Shown: piece after piece, positions 6,591 to 6,644 of the stretch | How positions within the stretch are numbered: the first letter of the stretch is position 1 | Layout of the letters: each line of letters opens with the position of its first letter | Assembly (NCBI GenBank): GCA_019232645.1 | Contig: JAFANO010000352.1 | Location: forward strand, 1-6,644 | Direction: 5' to 3' | Length of the DNA: 6,644 nt | From: Planctomycetaceae bacterium | GTDB taxonomy: Bacteria; Planctomycetota; Planctomycetia; Isosphaerales; Isosphaeraceae | Translations under genes and position numbers: made by a program | Notes under the pieces: generated by a model | What the model saw: only the letters and a program-made list of their open reading frames with translations | Told to the model about the DNA's origin: nothing | Databases searched by the model: none

Positions 6591-6644
6591 GCCGAGGTTT
6601 TTTGAAGATGCTGCAAATTGTTTCCTGGAAAGGGTTTACGTCGA

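Larger units (their letters stand above)
6293..6644. other. Right AT-rich spacer, no supported gene
   Basis: 352 bp after the kinase with a sharp drop in GC, especially 6311-6350. It holds the 7-nt tandem array and a promoter-like -10 listed separately. The short open frame from the ATG at 6589 runs off the window after 18 codons and has no ribosome site, so it is not called as a gene. Confidence 0.6.

Noticed and set aside
6589..6644. Possible gene start ATGCCGAGG running off the right edge
   Set aside because: Only 18 codons are visible, there is no ribosome site, and the ATG overlaps the candidate -10 element.

Overview
The window is GC-rich in its coding parts and clearly poorer in GC in its spacers. 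It carries three confident protein genes: one on the minus strand on the left, and two on the plus strand on the right that form an apparent operon. The gene set (an MsbA-like exporter with an unusual long insert, a GT4-type glycosyltransferase and a double lipopolysaccharide-kinase protein), the high GC content and the weak use of Shine-Dalgarno sites suggest a planctomycete of the Isosphaeraceae/Gemmataceae type. This is inferred from general resemblance; no marker gene is present.

Layout. Positions 1-551 hold no gene I can support. They carry a perfect 23-bp inverted repeat (1-23 and 200-222), a 16-bp dyad (111-126) and a small AT-rich stem-loop just past the end of the first gene. Positions 552-2786 (minus) encode a 744-residue ABC half-transporter of the MsbA/lipid-exporter type, with a charged insert of about 150 residues between its first two membrane helices. 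Positions 2787-3321 are a 535-bp divergent spacer that should hold the promoters for both directions. Positions 3322-4410 (plus) encode a 362-residue GT4-like glycosyltransferase. Positions 4448-6292 (plus) encode a 614-residue protein with two consecutive Kdo/WaaP-type kinase domains; a possible alternative start at 4400 would overlap the glycosyltransferase stop. Positions 6293-6644 are an AT-rich spacer with a stem-loop over the kinase stop codon, five tandem 7-nt units and a possible promoter -10 element near the right edge.

Working model (inference): the glycosyltransferase adds a sugar to a cell-envelope lipid or glycan, the double kinase phosphorylates sugars in the same molecule, and the divergent ABC exporter flips a lipid-linked product across the inner membrane. 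This resembles the division of labour among core glycosyltransferases, WaaP/KdkA kinases and MsbA in Gram-negative lipopolysaccharide assembly. No substrate can be read from the sequence. The most distinctive features are the exporter's extra-membrane insert, the fused kinase pair with one altered domain, and the repeats in the flanking spacers.
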